From the NCBI GenBank assembly GCA_930980675.1, contig CAKNIU010000009.1, positions 1 through 35,275 on the forward strand: a DNA stretch of 35,275 nucleotides, given 5' to 3'. This document shows positions 26,857 through 35,053 of the stretch, one piece after another. The stretch is from an uncultured Clostridium sp. (lineage in GTDB: Bacteria > Bacillota_A > Clostridia > TANB77 > CAG-508). The notes below the pieces were generated by a model. The model saw nothing but the letters and a program-made list of their open reading frames with translations, had not been told where the DNA came from and searched no databases. Within the stretch, counting starts at the first letter, position 1, and every line of letters starts with the position of its first letter. The translations under genes and the position numbers were made by a program.

Positions 26857-27190
26857 AGATAATATAATTTTAAATAAAATTAATAATTATATAATTGAGA
26901 TAAATGATTTTATAAATAGTTATGACTATGAAACATTCAGTAAAGATAGAAAAACTATAAATGCATGTGTATTTAATTTGAGTCAGATTGGAGAATTAGT
27001 TAGTAGATTTAGTGATGAATTTTTAGATGAATATAAGACTATAGACTGGAGAGGACTAAAAGCTTTAAGAAATAGAATTGTGCATGATTATGATGGAATT
27101 AATTTGACTATGGTTTGGGAAGTAATACATAATGAATTTCCATCTTTTAAAAATAATATTGAAAATATATTAAAAAATAAGAAAAAATAG
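26846..27190 (+). CDS. hepT: HepT-like HEPN-domain toxin (DUF86)
   Basis: 114 aa, all-helical HEPN fold of the DUF86/HepT group. The RNase motif R-X4-H-X-Y is complete: Arg75, His80 and Tyr82 in LRNRIVHDYDGI. Tyr82 is the position AMPylated by MntA in known systems. The toxin would cleave RNA (tRNA or mRNA in studied examples) when not neutralised. Its start lies inside mntA. Gene order is antitoxin first. It is the end of the radA-disA-mntA-hepT run; a new promoter follows immediately. The active site being intact suggests a working module, not a relic. Confidence 0.92.
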   Translation: MKSKDNIILNKINNYIIEINDFINSYDYETFSKDRKTINACVFNLSQIGELVSRFSDEFLDEYKTIDWRGLKALRNRIVHDYDGINLTMVWEVIHNEFPSFKNNIENILKNKKK

Positions 27191-27192
27191 CG

Positions 27193-27221
27193 TTGATAAT
27201 TCATAAATTCTGTGATAGAAT
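27193..27221 (+). promoter_or_regulatory. Sigma-A-type promoter with extended -10 for the cyclophilin gene
   Basis: TTGATA (27193-27198) and TAGAAT (27216-27221) have a 17-base spacer. TGA immediately before the -10 gives an extended -10. It begins three bases after the hepT stop and lies 46 bases before the cyclophilin start. Confidence 0.7.
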
Positions 27222-27266
27222 ACTTTTGTTAAAAGCGGATGTAAAATACAAGGAAGGATACATATT

Positions 27267-28205
27267 ATGAGTAAAGATACAAAAAAGAATGAAACAAAAA
27301 ATGAAGAGAAAGTAAACGCAAAAACTAAAATTTCAAAAGCAGAGAAAAAAGAAGCAAAGGCAAAAGCTAAATTAGAAAAAGCAAATAAAAAGCTAGAAAA
27401 GGCTAAAACTTCTGGAAATGAAAAAGAATATGCAAAAATCAAATTTGTTGCAACAATTATTGCTATTATATTAGTTTTAGGATTAATAGCATATGTTACT
27501 AATACAATAATAAAAAAGCAAAACTTTTATGTGCAAAATCCAATAGCAACAATAGAAGTAGAAAACTTTGGAACAATAAAAGTAGAACTTTATCCAAATT
27601 ATGCACCAGAAACAGTAGCAAATTTTATAGCTTTAGCTAATAATGGATTTTATGATGGACTTACATTCCATAGAACAATACCAGATTTCATGATACAAGG
27701 TGGAGATCCTAATGGAGATGGAACAGGAAATGCTACTCTAAAAGATTTAGGACAGGACTCTGATGAAGAATATACAATAACAGGTGAATTTATTGCTAAT
27801 GGAAATAATGATAATACTCTAAAACATGAAAGAGGAGTTATTTCAATGGCAAGAAGTGACTATAGTAGTTATAGTGCTAGTTTAGCAACAGAAGGATATA
27901 ATTCAGCATCATGCCAATTCTTTATTACTACAGAAGATTCAACTGATAGTTTAGACGGTCTATATGCAGCATTTGGTAAGGTTACAGAAGGAATGGATGT
28001 AGTAGATGCAATTTCCAATGTAGAAGTAGAGACAAGAGAAGAACAAACAGACTCAAGTAGCGAACTTACTCAAGATAGACCAGTAGACCCACCAGTAATA
28101 ACAAGTATAAGAGTAGAAACTTATGGAATAAATTATGGTATGCCAGAAACAAGAGAACCATTTGATATAAATTCATGGTATATGTCTCAAATGTACGGAT
28201 ATTAA
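27267..28205 (+). CDS. Membrane-anchored peptidyl-prolyl cis-trans isomerase (cyclophilin type)
   Basis: 312 aa. The first 58 residues are almost entirely Lys, Glu and Ala and should be cytoplasmic. One membrane helix follows at about 60-82 (FVATIIAIILVLGLIAYVTN), and the cyclophilin domain (about 92-290) lies outside. Family motifs are FHRTIPDFMIQGGDPNGDGTGN, RGVISMAR and SASCQFFITT, ending with AAFGKVTEGMDVVDAI. The helix is preceded by a long charged segment rather than a normal signal peptide and has no lipobox cysteine, so it is an uncleaved anchor. The likely role is folding of exported proteins at the membrane surface. A GAAGGA site gives the start, and it has its own promoter. Confidence 0.93.
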   Translation: MSKDTKKNETKNEEKVNAKTKISKAEKKEAKAKAKLEKANKKLEKAKTSGNEKEYAKIKFVATIIAIILVLGLIAYVTNTIIKKQNFYVQNPIATIEVENFGTIKVELYPNYAPETVANFIALANNGFYDGLTFHRTIPDFMIQGGDPNGDGTGNATLKDLGQDSDEEYTITGEFIANGNNDNTLKHERGVISMARSDYSSYSASLATEGYNSASCQFFITTEDSTDSLDGLYAAFGKVTEGMDVVDAISNVEVETREEQTDSSSELTQDRPVDPPVITSIRVETYGINYGMPETREPFDINSWYMSQMYGY

Positions 28206-28211
28206 AAGATA

Positions 28212-28262
28212 TTTTAAGGACGGTCCTTAAACGAAAAAATTCAATTAAGGCCCGTCCTTAAA
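28212..28262. repeat. Twin inverted copies of a GGACGGTCC palindrome
   Basis: TTAAGGACGGTCCTTAA (28214-28230) is palindromic around a central G. TTAAGGCCCGTCCTTAA (28245-28261) is its inverted copy with one mismatch. Together they can form either two small hairpins or one larger one. They fill most of the gap between the cyclophilin gene and recD2 and may act as a terminator. The core matches the terminal repeats at 23753, 23972 and 15705. Confidence 0.65.
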
Positions 28263-28279
28263 TAAAAAGAAAGGAAAAA

Positions 28280-30568
28280 ATGGAGCTTAAAGGAACTGTA
28301 CAAGATATAATATATAAAAACGAAACAAACGGATATACAATTGCTACATTTGATATGGAGTCAGCTGACACAACTATAGTAGGCTATTTACCTTTTGTAC
28401 AAAAAGGTGATAGCCTTAAAATCGTTGGAAAATTTGTTACTCATCCAGATTATGGGGACCAATTTAAAGTTGAAACTTTTGAAAAAATAATGCCCGAAAC
28501 CTTAGATGCTCTAGAAAAATATTTGTCAAATGGTATTGTAAAAGGAGTTGGCCCTGCAACTGCAAAAAAAATAATAAAAAAGTTTGGAGAAGAAACAGTT
28601 GAAGTATTAAAAGCTGATCCAAATAGACTTACAGAAATTAAAGGTATTACAAAGAAAAAAGCAGAAGAAATTAGTGAAAGTTTTGTTGCTAATTGGGAGT
28701 TGTGGCAAATAGTAGGATTTTTAGAAAAGTTTGGTATAGGTCCTCAAAGTGCTAATACAATTTACAAAAAGTTGGGGGCTAATACAATATCAATAGTTGA
28801 AAATGACCCATATGTTTTAAGTGAACTTGGCGTGAAAGTAGATTTTTTACAAATAGATAAAATGGCTTTAGATTTAGGTGTGGAAAGAAACAACCTAAAG
28901 AGAGTGGACGCTGGTATCAGGCATGGACTTAACTTAGCTACATATAATGGACATAGTTGTGTATTAGAAGCAAATTTAATAACATTTGTAACCAATCTTT
29001 TAAGAGTTTCAGAAGATGATGTGTTAGATGGAATAAAAGATTTAAGAGTAAAAGAACAAATAAAAATAGAGGAAAGAGAAGAAATAGCTACCACAAATGG
29101 CAAAACAGAATTGTGCATACAAACTTGGATTTATTTAATTGATTATTACAAAACCGAGTTAAATATTGCACAAAGAATTCTAGGATTAGAGCAGGCAGAT
29201 AATATAAAAAGAATATCAAACTTTAATAAGGAATTGGAAAAAACTGAAAAAGCTACTTCATTAGAATTATCTGAAAAACAAGTAGAAGCAGTAAAAATGG
29301 TTAATGACAATAATGTGTGTATTATAACCGGTGGACCCGGTACAGGTAAAACGACTATAATAAAAACAATTATAGATATATATAAATCAAGAGGAAAGAA
29401 GGTTGTACTTTGTGCTCCAACCGGTAGAGCCGCTAAAAGAATGACAGAGGCAACTGGAGAAGAAGCAAGTACATTACATAGACTATTGGAAATAGGAAAA
29501 GTTTCAGACGAAAAGCCTGACCCAGATTTAGATGTAACACCAATTGACGCAGATGTAGTTATAATAGATGAAATGTCAATGGTGGATATATTCTTGATGA
29601 ATTATGTTGTAAAAGCATTATTTAAAGGAACAAAGCTTGTACTAGTAGGAGACACAGATCAACTTCCATCAGTTGGACCAGGAGTTGTTTTAAAAGATTT
29701 AATAGATTCAAAAAGAATTACATATATTAGACTTAACAAAATTTTTAGACAAGCTCTTCAAAGTGAAATTATTGTTAATTCTCACAAAGTTAATGAAGGA
29801 ATAAACTTTTTAGAAGATGTAAAAAATAATGCCGTAGATATGAAAATTTCTATGAATGATGATGACTTTACACAATCAAAAAAATCTAAAGAACAAGATA
29901 AAGACAAATCATCAAATCGAAGTGATACTAAGAATGATTTCTTCTTTATCCAAGAAAAATCTACAATGCAAATAATAAACAAAATACTAGAATTATACAA
30001 CTTAGAAGAACAAATAATAACGCCATCTAAAAAAGGAGATTTAGGAACAAAAAATTTAAATAAAGTAATACAAGAAAATTTTAATCCAGCAAGTGTCATA
30101 AAAAACGAAAAGAAATTTGGAGAAATAATATATAGAGAAGGCGACAAAATAATGCAAACTAAGAATAATTATGATATAATGTGGAGAAGAAAAAGTGAGA
30201 TAAATAGTGGAATTTTTAATGGAGAAATGGGCGTTATTGAAAAAATAGATGATGAAGTTGGTGAAGTAAAAATTAGATTTGATGATGATAAAGTTGCATT
30301 TTACGGTTATCAAGACTTAGATCAAATAGAGCATTCATTTGCAATTACAGTACATAAATCACAGGGAAGTGAATTTCAAACAGTAATTATACCTATTTAT
30401 CAGGCTGCACCAATGCTACTCACAAGAAATTTACTATACACAGGAATGACAAGGGCAAAAGATAAGTTAATAATGATAGGAAATCCTTTTACTATTCAGT
30501 TTATGATAAACAATGAAAAAATAAAACAAAGAAATTCAGGACTAAAATATAAATTGGAAAATTTATGA
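28280..30568 (+). CDS. recD2: ATP-dependent helicase RecD2
   Basis: 762 aa. An N-terminal OB-like domain (MELKGTVQDIIYKNETNGYTIATF) and helix-hairpin-helix units (LEKYLSNGIVKGVGPATAKKIIKKFG; LTEIKGITKKKAEEI) precede an SF1B helicase core. Walker A is GGPGTGKTT at residues 351-359. VVIIDEMSMVD, LVGDTDQLPSVGPG, HSFAITVHKSQGSEF and LYTGMTRAKDKLIMIG are the later motifs. It is a 5'-3' DNA helicase working without RecBC, linked to replication fork and repair stability. A Lys/Asp/Ser-rich low-complexity insert at about residues 515-555 separates core motifs and is unusual for the family. It starts directly after the twin palindromes with AAAGGAA. Confidence 0.95.
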   Translation: MELKGTVQDIIYKNETNGYTIATFDMESADTTIVGYLPFVQKGDSLKIVGKFVTHPDYGDQFKVETFEKIMPETLDALEKYLSNGIVKGVGPATAKKIIKKFGEETVEVLKADPNRLTEIKGITKKKAEEISESFVANWELWQIVGFLEKFGIGPQSANTIYKKLGANTISIVENDPYVLSELGVKVDFLQIDKMALDLGVERNNLKRVDAGIRHGLNLATYNGHSCVLEANLITFVTNLLRVSEDDVLDGIKDLRVKEQIKIEEREEIATTNGKTELCIQTWIYLIDYYKTELNIAQRILGLEQADNIKRISNFNKELEKTEKATSLELSEKQVEAVKMVNDNNVCIITGGPGTGKTTIIKTIIDIYKSRGKKVVLCAPTGRAAKRMTEATGEEASTLHRLLEIGKVSDEKPDPDLDVTPIDADVVIIDEMSMVDIFLMNYVVKALFKGTKLVLVGDTDQLPSVGPGVVLKDLIDSKRITYIRLNKIFRQALQSEIIVNSHKVNEGINFLEDVKNNAVDMKISMNDDDFTQSKKSKEQDKDKSSNRSDTKNDFFFIQEKSTMQIINKILELYNLEEQIITPSKKGDLGTKNLNKVIQENFNPASVIKNEKKFGEIIYREGDKIMQTKNNYDIMWRRKSEINSGIFNGEMGVIEKIDDEVGEVKIRFDDDKVAFYGYQDLDQIEHSFAITVHKSQGSEFQTVIIPIYQAAPMLLTRNLLYTGMTRAKDKLIMIGNPFTIQFMINNEKIKQRNSGLKYKLENL

Positions 30569-30623
30569 AAATAAATAAATGTATTTATTATTAAAAATTG
30601 AGAAATGAGGAACTGAAATTAAG

Positions 30624-31781
30624 ATGAAAAAAGAAGATGAAGATGTAGAAAAAGTGAGAAATTTATGGAATATGCTATGGCCAGTAAAAAAAATAGCAGA
30701 AGAATTGAATTATCCAACTTATAAAATAAATCAATTAATAAATAAAGCAAGAAAAAGAGGCTATACAGTATTAAGTTTAGAAGAAAAAAATAGAAAAAGA
30801 AAAGAGTTAGCAGTTCAGATGTGGAACGAGGGAAAATCAAGAAAAGAAATAGGAGATGAACTATTTATATCTTCTAATAAAGTAAGTGAATTACTTTCTA
30901 TTGCAAAAGAAGAAGGAAGTGAGCTTAGAAAAGCGAAAGAAATAAACATGGATATTATTGTTAAAATGTGGAATGATGGAAAAAGTCAAGAAGATATTGC
31001 TGATAAGCTTGATACTAATGTGGCTACAGTATTTAATTACTTATTGCAAGCGAAAAATACAGGTATTAATCTAAGAGATGTACCAATAGTAAAGGAGAAA
31101 AAAGATAGGTACAAACAGTATTTAGAACTAAAAAGTTTAGGAATGGATACTAAAAAAATAGCAAATCAAATAGGAGTTAGTGAAAAAAGAATTAAAATTT
31201 ACATGGGAAAAAGTGATGATGAAAAACAAAAATCATTATTGGATAAGTTTTTAGATATGTGGGATGATGAGTGTAGTCCTCAAGAAATATCAGAAGTAAT
31301 AAGTAAAGATATGAAAACAAGCGATGCTAAGAAATATGATTCAAAAGAAAAAACAATAGAACTTTTAAAAGAAATGTTACCACAAGACGTAGCAGAAAGA
31401 TTAAATATTTCAATAGGTGAAGTATACAGTATAATATATTCATTAAATGAAGAAGAGCTGAAAAAGTTAAAAAAGGACTTTTTAAAAAGCAAAAAAGAAA
31501 TATATAGTTTTATAAAAAAAGAGAAGGAAAATGGAAAAACAATATCTCAGGCTTTTGAAAACTATGAGAATCAACATATAAAAATTGGTTTTGTTGATTT
31601 ATCAGAAATATATTTAGTACTAGGGTTAAAATCTAGATCCATAAATATTTTAAATAAAATTATTTATAATAATAATATGGAAGTTTATAATAGGGAGAGA
31701 GCAATAATACAAAAAGAAAGGATAGAAAAAGAAATTACAGCTCAAAATATGAATAAAGAAGATAAAGATTATACAGATTAA
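30624..31781 (+). CDS. Uncharacterised protein with tandem helix-turn-helix units
   Basis: 385 aa, no named family recognised. At least four similar units of about 50 residues follow each other. Each starts with a W/L-rich helix and reads like a helix-turn-helix: residues 15-42 (WPVKKIAEELNYPTYKINQL), 66-94 (MWNEGKSRKEIGDELFISSN), 115-143 (MWNDGKSQEDIADKLDTNVA) and 167-194 (ELKSLGMDTKKIANQIGVSE). A fifth lies near 253-274 (PQDVAERLNISIGEVYSIIY). The C-terminal third is charged and helical. Multiple homeodomain-like units imply DNA binding over an extended site. There are no membrane segments. It lies between recD2 and comFC, with only a weak, distant ribosome binding site (TGAGG), so expression may be low. 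Confidence 0.85.
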   Translation: MKKEDEDVEKVRNLWNMLWPVKKIAEELNYPTYKINQLINKARKRGYTVLSLEEKNRKRKELAVQMWNEGKSRKEIGDELFISSNKVSELLSIAKEEGSELRKAKEINMDIIVKMWNDGKSQEDIADKLDTNVATVFNYLLQAKNTGINLRDVPIVKEKKDRYKQYLELKSLGMDTKKIANQIGVSEKRIKIYMGKSDDEKQKSLLDKFLDMWDDECSPQEISEVISKDMKTSDAKKYDSKEKTIELLKEMLPQDVAERLNISIGEVYSIIYSLNEEELKKLKKDFLKSKKEIYSFIKKEKENGKTISQAFENYENQHIKIGFVDLSEIYLVLGLKSRSINILNKIIYNNNMEVYNRERAIIQKERIEKEITAQNMNKEDKDYTD

Positions 31782-31846
31782 AGAAATAATTACAAAATAA
31801 AAAGTTTTGATAAAATTAATTTGGGGGCATGAATTATAAATACTAG

Positions 31847-31882
31847 AAAGGAGAATTACAGTCTATTATAGAATAGCTGTAA
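31847..31882 (+). promoter_or_regulatory. Shine-Dalgarno-like site followed by a hairpin ahead of comFC
   Basis: AAAGGAG at about 31847 is followed at once by a hairpin in which TTACAG + CTATT (31856-31867, with one bulged base) pairs with AATAG + CTGTAA (31872-31882) around an ATAG loop. comFC starts 13 bases after the hairpin, with only a weak AAAGAG in front of its ATG. No start codon is properly placed for the stronger site unless the hairpin folds. Confidence 0.4.
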
Positions 31883-31895
31883 AGAGTGATTACTT

Positions 31896-32606
31896 ATGAT
31901 TTTAGAAAAAGCCCTCAATTTATTTTTTCCTATAAAATGCGGTGTTTGTGAAAAAATAGGTATACCAATTTGCAAAGAATGCGAAGAAAATTTAAAACAA
32001 TATGAAATTAATTTTATGTTTAAAGAAAACATAAAAATTGAATCTCTAGGAAATTCATTTATAAATAAAGAGCTTAATTTTAAGGATAACATTTGGGATG
32101 ATAAAACAAATAATAATCTAAAAATTCAAAAAATCTTTATTTACAAATACCAAGACATAATTAGAAATCTTTTAATAAATTATAAATTTTATGACGCAAG
32201 TTATCTTGCAAATTCTTTTGCATATTTAATAAAAAACAATAAAAAAATATATTCTATTTTAAAAAGTTATGATATAATTGTTCCAGTTCCACTACATAAA
32301 AAAAGAATGAATGAGCGTGGATATAATCAAACAGAGTTAATAGCTAAGAAACTTGGAATTTCAGTAGAAACAAATTGCTTAGTTAAAACAAAAAACATAA
32401 AGCCACAAAGCACAAAAACAGCTAAAGAAAGGCAAGTTGACATAAAAAATGTATTTGCAATTCAGAATGTGGATAGAATTAAAAATAAAAAAATATTATT
32501 ACTTGATGACATTTACACTACAGGATCTACTGCAAATGAATGCATCAAAACACTAAGTAAAGCCACAAATAAAATTGGTTTTATGGCATTAGCAAGGGAA
32601 ATGTAA
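31896..32606 (+). CDS. comFC: ComF family phosphoribosyltransferase-like protein
   Basis: 236 aa. An N-terminal four-cysteine zinc knuckle (Cys15, Cys18, Cys26, Cys29 in CGVCEKIGIPICKEC) precedes a phosphoribosyltransferase-type domain. That domain has DIIVPVPLHKKRMNERGYNQTELIAKKLGI and the PRPP-loop-like LLLDDIYTTGSTANEC. ComFC proteins take part in DNA uptake during transformation and replication restart, working with ComFA and RecD2/PriA-linked factors; no comFA is seen here. The in-frame codon at 31869 is a stop, so the start cannot lie much further upstream. The NTPase gene follows after 27 bases. Confidence 0.9.
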   Translation: MILEKALNLFFPIKCGVCEKIGIPICKECEENLKQYEINFMFKENIKIESLGNSFINKELNFKDNIWDDKTNNNLKIQKIFIYKYQDIIRNLLINYKFYDASYLANSFAYLIKNNKKIYSILKSYDIIVPVPLHKKRMNERGYNQTELIAKKLGISVETNCLVKTKNIKPQSTKTAKERQVDIKNVFAIQNVDRIKNKKILLLDDIYTTGSTANECIKTLSKATNKIGFMALAREM

Positions 32607-32633
32607 TGCATAAGAATTAAGGAGAGAATTAGA

Positions 32634-34604
32634 ATGGATGATTTAGTAGAAAGCATATTAGATTACATAAGGTCAGATTACACAGATTATGCCATTATGA
32701 TAAATGGTGAATGGGGAAGTGGTAAAACATATTTTTGGAACCACAAAATAAGAAACAAAATTGAAAATATGACTGTAAATGGTAAAAAATTAACAACTAT
32801 ATACATGTCTTTATATGGTATATCAAATCTAGAGGAAATAAGCAAAAAAATATTTATAGAAACAACACAGCTAATGGATAAAAATTTAAAAAGATACATG
32901 GATAGTAATGGACAAACTTTTATTCCAGAATATGCAAAAACTGGATTAGATATGGCAAACTTTTTTGGTGTAACTCAAAATGGAGATAAAATAGATTATG
33001 AAAACTTTTTCTCAACAGATGACAAGGTATTGTGTTTTGATGACTTAGAAAGAGCAAATGTTGATGTTATAGACATATTGGGTTACATAAATAATTTCGT
33101 AGAGCATGACCACATAAAAACAATCATAATTTGTAATGAGAAAGAACTTTCTACAAAATTAAAAAGTAGCAATTTGGAAATGAAAACATTTATTGCTACA
33201 TATTTGTTAGACAAAGAAGACAAACTTCTTACAACAGATAAACCAATGGTTGAAAAAATAGAAGATACAATAGAAAATGTATTCGACAAAGCAAATGATT
33301 ATGAAAGAATAAAAGAAAAATTAATAGGTGAAACATTTGAGTATGCCCCTGAGTTTACATATATTATTAATGGATTATTAATAAGATATGAAAACAATGG
33401 AGATTTAATAAGATTTTTAAGAGAAAATACAAATCTAATAGTTTCAACATTTATAAAAAGTGGTACTAGAAACTTAAGAATTTTAAAGCATGCTCTAAAT
33501 GACTTCAAAAAAGTATTTGATATGGTTAACAAATCTTATCCAAATACAAATAATAGAATTCTTCAAACAATGTTAATATTTACAATAGCAGTATCTTTTG
33601 AAATTAAAGCTGGAAAAGTTACAAAAGACAAATTTGTAAATATTAACGATAATGAAGAATATAAGTCATTAGTAGTATCTTCAAGAGTTTTTATGGATAA
33701 TAGACAATTTTATATAAAAGAATTTGATAATAATTATTACTATAATTTTAAAACAGAATATAGATTTTTCAAATTTATTGAAATATATGTAAGAACTAGA
33801 ATATTTGACATGAAAACTTTTAAAAAGGACATGGAAGATATAATAAACACTGTTGATACTGACAAATTACCAGGTTACAAAAGACTTCTTACAGAAGAAT
33901 ATTGGAAAATATCTGATGACCAATTTCCAAATGTTATTTCAGAAGTTCTAGAATCTGTAAAAAAGGGAGAAATACAATTAATAGACTTACTAAAAATATA
34001 TACGTATTTTGTATATTTCATAAAAAAAGGCTTGATTGATTATGACATGCAAACAATAAATAGTGTATTTTTAAACGGTATGAATATAGCATCAATTACA
34101 TCAGAATATTGTGAAGATGCAGAAGAACAAATAAAGCAAATGTCATTTGATGAAAATATGCCAGAAATGCAAGAAATATTAAGTAGATTTAGAAACTTAA
34201 ATAATCAACTAAAAGATAAAATGTATAGAGTTAAAGCCGATACTATATTTAAAAACATACCAATGAAAATGGAAAAATTCTATGATACTTTTGATAAAGA
34301 ATGTATGAATATTCCTATATTTAAATATAGTGATCCATATCAAATATTCCAAAGGATATCTTGTGCAAGTAATGAAGATATAGTAACAATAAAAGAAAAA
34401 CTTGTGGATAGAGCAGATAAAAATGCAAAAATCCTTTTGCCAGAGCTTAATAATATGTATAAATTAAAACAAGTTGTTGATGATTATATTTCCGGAAAAG
34501 CACCTAATATCAAAGTTGTAATGCTTCAAGATTTTTCAGAAGCCCTAAGAGAAATTATTGAAAAGTATAATAAAGAAAAAGAAAATTTAGTTACAGTTCA
34601 GTAA
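32634..34604 (+). CDS. KAP-like P-loop NTPase
   Basis: 656 aa. Walker A is GEWGSGKT at residues 25-32 (AIMINGEWGSGKTYFW). Walker B is VLCFDDLERA at 132-141, followed by a sensor-like IKTIIICNEKEL. A later helical region has RNLRILKHALNDFKKVF, in the style of KAP/STAND ATPases. Walker A and B are only about 100 residues apart and I see no membrane helices between or after them, so it lacks the membrane insert of many KAP proteins. The helical C-terminal 350 residues are unrecognised. Such NTPases appear in phage-defence and signalling settings, but this one sits alone between comFC and secG. Its role is unknown; both a conflict gene and a conserved housekeeping gene are possible. The start follows GGAGAG. 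Confidence 0.8.
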   Translation: MDDLVESILDYIRSDYTDYAIMINGEWGSGKTYFWNHKIRNKIENMTVNGKKLTTIYMSLYGISNLEEISKKIFIETTQLMDKNLKRYMDSNGQTFIPEYAKTGLDMANFFGVTQNGDKIDYENFFSTDDKVLCFDDLERANVDVIDILGYINNFVEHDHIKTIIICNEKELSTKLKSSNLEMKTFIATYLLDKEDKLLTTDKPMVEKIEDTIENVFDKANDYERIKEKLIGETFEYAPEFTYIINGLLIRYENNGDLIRFLRENTNLIVSTFIKSGTRNLRILKHALNDFKKVFDMVNKSYPNTNNRILQTMLIFTIAVSFEIKAGKVTKDKFVNINDNEEYKSLVVSSRVFMDNRQFYIKEFDNNYYYNFKTEYRFFKFIEIYVRTRIFDMKTFKKDMEDIINTVDTDKLPGYKRLLTEEYWKISDDQFPNVISEVLESVKKGEIQLIDLLKIYTYFVYFIKKGLIDYDMQTINSVFLNGMNIASITSEYCEDAEEQIKQMSFDENMPEMQEILSRFRNLNNQLKDKMYRVKADTIFKNIPMKMEKFYDTFDKECMNIPIFKYSDPYQIFQRISCASNEDIVTIKEKLVDRADKNAKILLPELNNMYKLKQVVDDYISGKAPNIKVVMLQDFSEALREIIEKYNKEKENLVTVQ

Positions 34605-34635
34605 CATTTAGTTTTTAGTTTAATTTTAAAATGTA

Positions 34636-34664
34636 TTGATTTTTACGTAGATTTATGATATTAT
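34636..34664 (+). promoter_or_regulatory. Sigma-A-type promoter of secG
   Basis: TTGATT (34636-34641) and TATTAT (34659-34664) are 17 bases apart, and TGA before the -10 makes it an extended -10. It lies 69 bases before the secG start and after the NTPase stop, and would serve secG and possibly rnr. Confidence 0.65.
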
Positions 34665-34732
34665 ATATTATATGTGAAAAATGAGCTTAATTTAAAAGAG
34701 AACATTAGGCAGAAAGAAAGAGGTTATTCAAG

Positions 34733-34981
34733 ATGGAAGTAGCAAAAAACATATTAACAGTAATATATTTAATTGTTTGTGCAGTTTTAATTTTAATAAC
34801 ATTACTACAAAATAAAGAAAGAAATTCAATGGAAGACATTGCAGAAAATCCAAATGCTAATAAGTATTATGATAAAACCAAAGGCAGAACAAAAGGTGGT
34901 AAAGTTCAAAGAAATACAATCATAATTGGTATAATATTTGCAGTATTAACAATAGCTTTAGGAATTGTTTATGTATTATAA
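34733..34981 (+). CDS. secG: Preprotein translocase subunit SecG
   Basis: 82 aa. Two membrane helices (about 7-26, ILTVIYLIVCAVLILITLLQ, and 61-82, TIIIGIIFAVLTIALGIVYVL) flank a charged cytoplasmic loop (RNSMEDIAENPNANKYYDKTKGRTKGG). This is the size and topology of SecG, the accessory subunit that assists SecYE/SecA-driven export. secG followed by rnr is the usual Firmicute order, often with smpB and tmRNA beyond. The binding site is AAAGAGG, somewhat far from the ATG. Confidence 0.93.
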   Translation: MEVAKNILTVIYLIVCAVLILITLLQNKERNSMEDIAENPNANKYYDKTKGRTKGGKVQRNTIIIGIIFAVLTIALGIVYVL

Positions 34982-34989
34982 TTTTTATG

Positions 34990-35023
34990 GGGTGCACATA
35001 TTTAATTGGTGCACTCTTTTTTT
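34990..35023 (+). terminator. Rho-independent terminator after secG
   Basis: GGGTGCAC (34990-34997) pairs with GTGCACTC (35009-35016), with one G-T wobble, and a run of seven T follows (35017-35023). It lies 9 bases after the secG stop and may partly separate secG from rnr. Confidence 0.8.
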
Positions 35024-35053
35024 GGGAGATTGAAAAATAATTTGGAGGATAAA

